Positions 5,110 through 5,745 of a stretch of 5,745 bases of DNA are shown piece by piece. Under the pieces are notes generated by a model. The model saw only the letters and a list, made by a program, of their open reading frames with translations. It did no database searches and had not been told where the DNA came from. Source of the DNA: Frankiaceae bacterium (GTDB lineage Bacteria; Actinomycetota; Actinomycetes; JAVEEJ01). Position 1 is the stretch's first letter; the number at the start of each line of letters is the position of its first letter. The stretch covers positions 1 to 5,745 of the forward strand of contig JAVEEJ010000232.1 of NCBI GenBank assembly GCA_030840515.1, given 5' to 3'. Both the position numbers and the translations under genes were made by a program.

Positions 5110-5745
5110 CTATGGCCCGCCCGGCAGGGGATTGGACCAGCGAGTACGCCGGGCGGTCAGCCGGGTCTCCTGAGGGATCGCCGCGAGGGCGGCGAGCTCG
5201 GCGGCGACGGCACGTCGCAGCGGGTCAGGCTCGGCCTGCACCATCGCGTCGGCGAAGCCGAGCCGCAGCAGATCCGCGGGAGCTAGTGCAGCCCGGTCGG
5301 CCGCCTCCTCCGGCGTCAGTCGCAGCGCGGCCGCCGCCCCTTCCGGAGCGAGGGCGGTGAAGTAGCCCAGTGGGGTCACCAGCACCCGGTCGGCGACGCT
5401 GGCAGCGAGCGCGCCGCCGGAGCCCCCCTCACCGTGGACCACCGCCAGGGTGGGGGAGGCGCACGCCAGGACCGCCCGCATCGCTGCGGCGATGGACGGC
5501 GCGATCCCGGCAGCCTCGGACTCAGCCCCCGGCTCAGCGCCTGGCGTGTCGACGAGCAGCAGCAGGTCTGAGCCAAGCCGTGACGCGGTGGTGGCCGCGC
5601 GCTCGAGCAGCCGGTAGCCGCGGGGAGTGGGGCGCGCGTCTCGCGTTGCCGCAAGCGCGACGCCGACCGTCGGCCGACCGCAGGCGCTGTGACCCGCGAC
5701 AGCCCGCACGCTCGCGTCGCCGCGCAGCTCGACCAGGTCGTCGAG
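5110..5745 (-). CDS. AccA-like carboxyltransferase domain protein, N-terminal part beyond the window
   Basis: The frame is open to the right edge (LDDLVELRGD...), so the start lies outside; GTG 5709 is internal. The 211 residues seen match the alpha-subunit (AccA-type) carboxyltransferase fold of the crotonase superfamily: GRPTVGVAL near 23-31, DTPGAEPG (66-73; AccA has DTPGAYPG), GEGGSGGA (105-112; the glycine-rich oxyanion and CoA-binding segment), APEGAAA (133-139; AccA has SPEGCAA) and LLRLGFAD (159-166). The family transfers carboxyl from biotin to acetyl-CoA or a related acyl-CoA, giving malonyl-CoA-type products for fatty acid synthesis. Actinobacteria often carry such domains as the C-terminal half of one AccD-AccA fusion (AccD3-like); whether the AccD half is present here lies beyond the edge. 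There is no separate start signal in view. The domain is shorter than E. coli AccA, and its Arg-rich tail (LTARRTRW) is unremarkable. Confidence 0.88.
   Translation of the reverse strand, partial: LDDLVELRGDASVRAVAGHSACGRPTVGVALAATRDARPTPRGYRLLERAATTASRLGSDLLLLVDTPGAEPGAESEAAGIAPSIAAAMRAVLACASPTLAVVHGEGGSGGALAASVADRVLVTPLGYFTALAPEGAAAALRLTPEEAADRAALAPADLLRLGFADAMVQAEPDPLRRAVAAELAALAAIPQETRLTARRTRWSNPLPGGP

Noticed and set aside
4451..5173. Plus-strand open frame of 240 codons opposite the hydrolase
   Set aside because: It is the complement of the intact alpha/beta hydrolase with its complete triad; the Arg/His/Gly-rich composition is typical of a shadow frame.
1..5745. Mobile element, CRISPR array, tRNA or toxin-antitoxin/defence module
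   Set aside because: No transposase or integrase motifs, no regularly spaced repeats, no tRNA-like clover arms and no known defence domains were seen; the gene content is largely chromosomal housekeeping.

Overview
The window is GC-rich DNA with strongly GC-biased third codon positions and frequent GTG starts. It carries actinobacterial hallmarks: a PcrA/UvrD helicase of mycobacterial type, a DUF2510 membrane protein, and an AccA-like carboxyltransferase domain of the kind found in actinobacterial AccD/AccA proteins. The source is therefore most likely a member of the Actinomycetota. Genus or order cannot be settled from this stretch.

Layout, left to right. Bases 1-1758 (+) are the 3' two-thirds or so of pcrA/uvrD, cut by the left edge, with helicase motifs II-VI and a C-terminal Tudor-like domain. 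A short gap with a hairpin leads to 1827-3116 (+), an unrecognised protein with an N-terminal DUF2510 motif, one membrane segment and a large exported domain. A convergent gap (3117-3202) holds a strong stem-loop. On the minus strand follow an M23 (LytM-type) peptidoglycan endopeptidase (3203-3886) with an unusually structured leader, a lipase-like alpha/beta hydrolase (4061-5011), and the C-terminal part of an AccA-like carboxyltransferase (5110-5745) cut by the right edge. All gaps between genes are shorter than 180 bases. No RNA gene, insertion sequence or CRISPR array was seen.

The genes do not form one pathway. The helicase serves DNA repair and RNA polymerase handling, the M23 enzyme remodels the cell wall, the hydrolase probably acts on an ester or lipid, and the carboxyltransferase belongs to malonyl-CoA-type metabolism. 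pcrA next to an oppositely oriented M23 gene matches the uvrD1-Rv0950c order of Mycobacterium tuberculosis, so this is mostly a conserved chromosomal neighbourhood. The DUF2510 gene looks like an extra gene between them. I found no convincing new multi-gene system. The items most worth a second look are the DUF2510 protein, its possible leaderless start, and the leader of the M23 gene (5'-end hairpin plus tandem 9-bp repeats).
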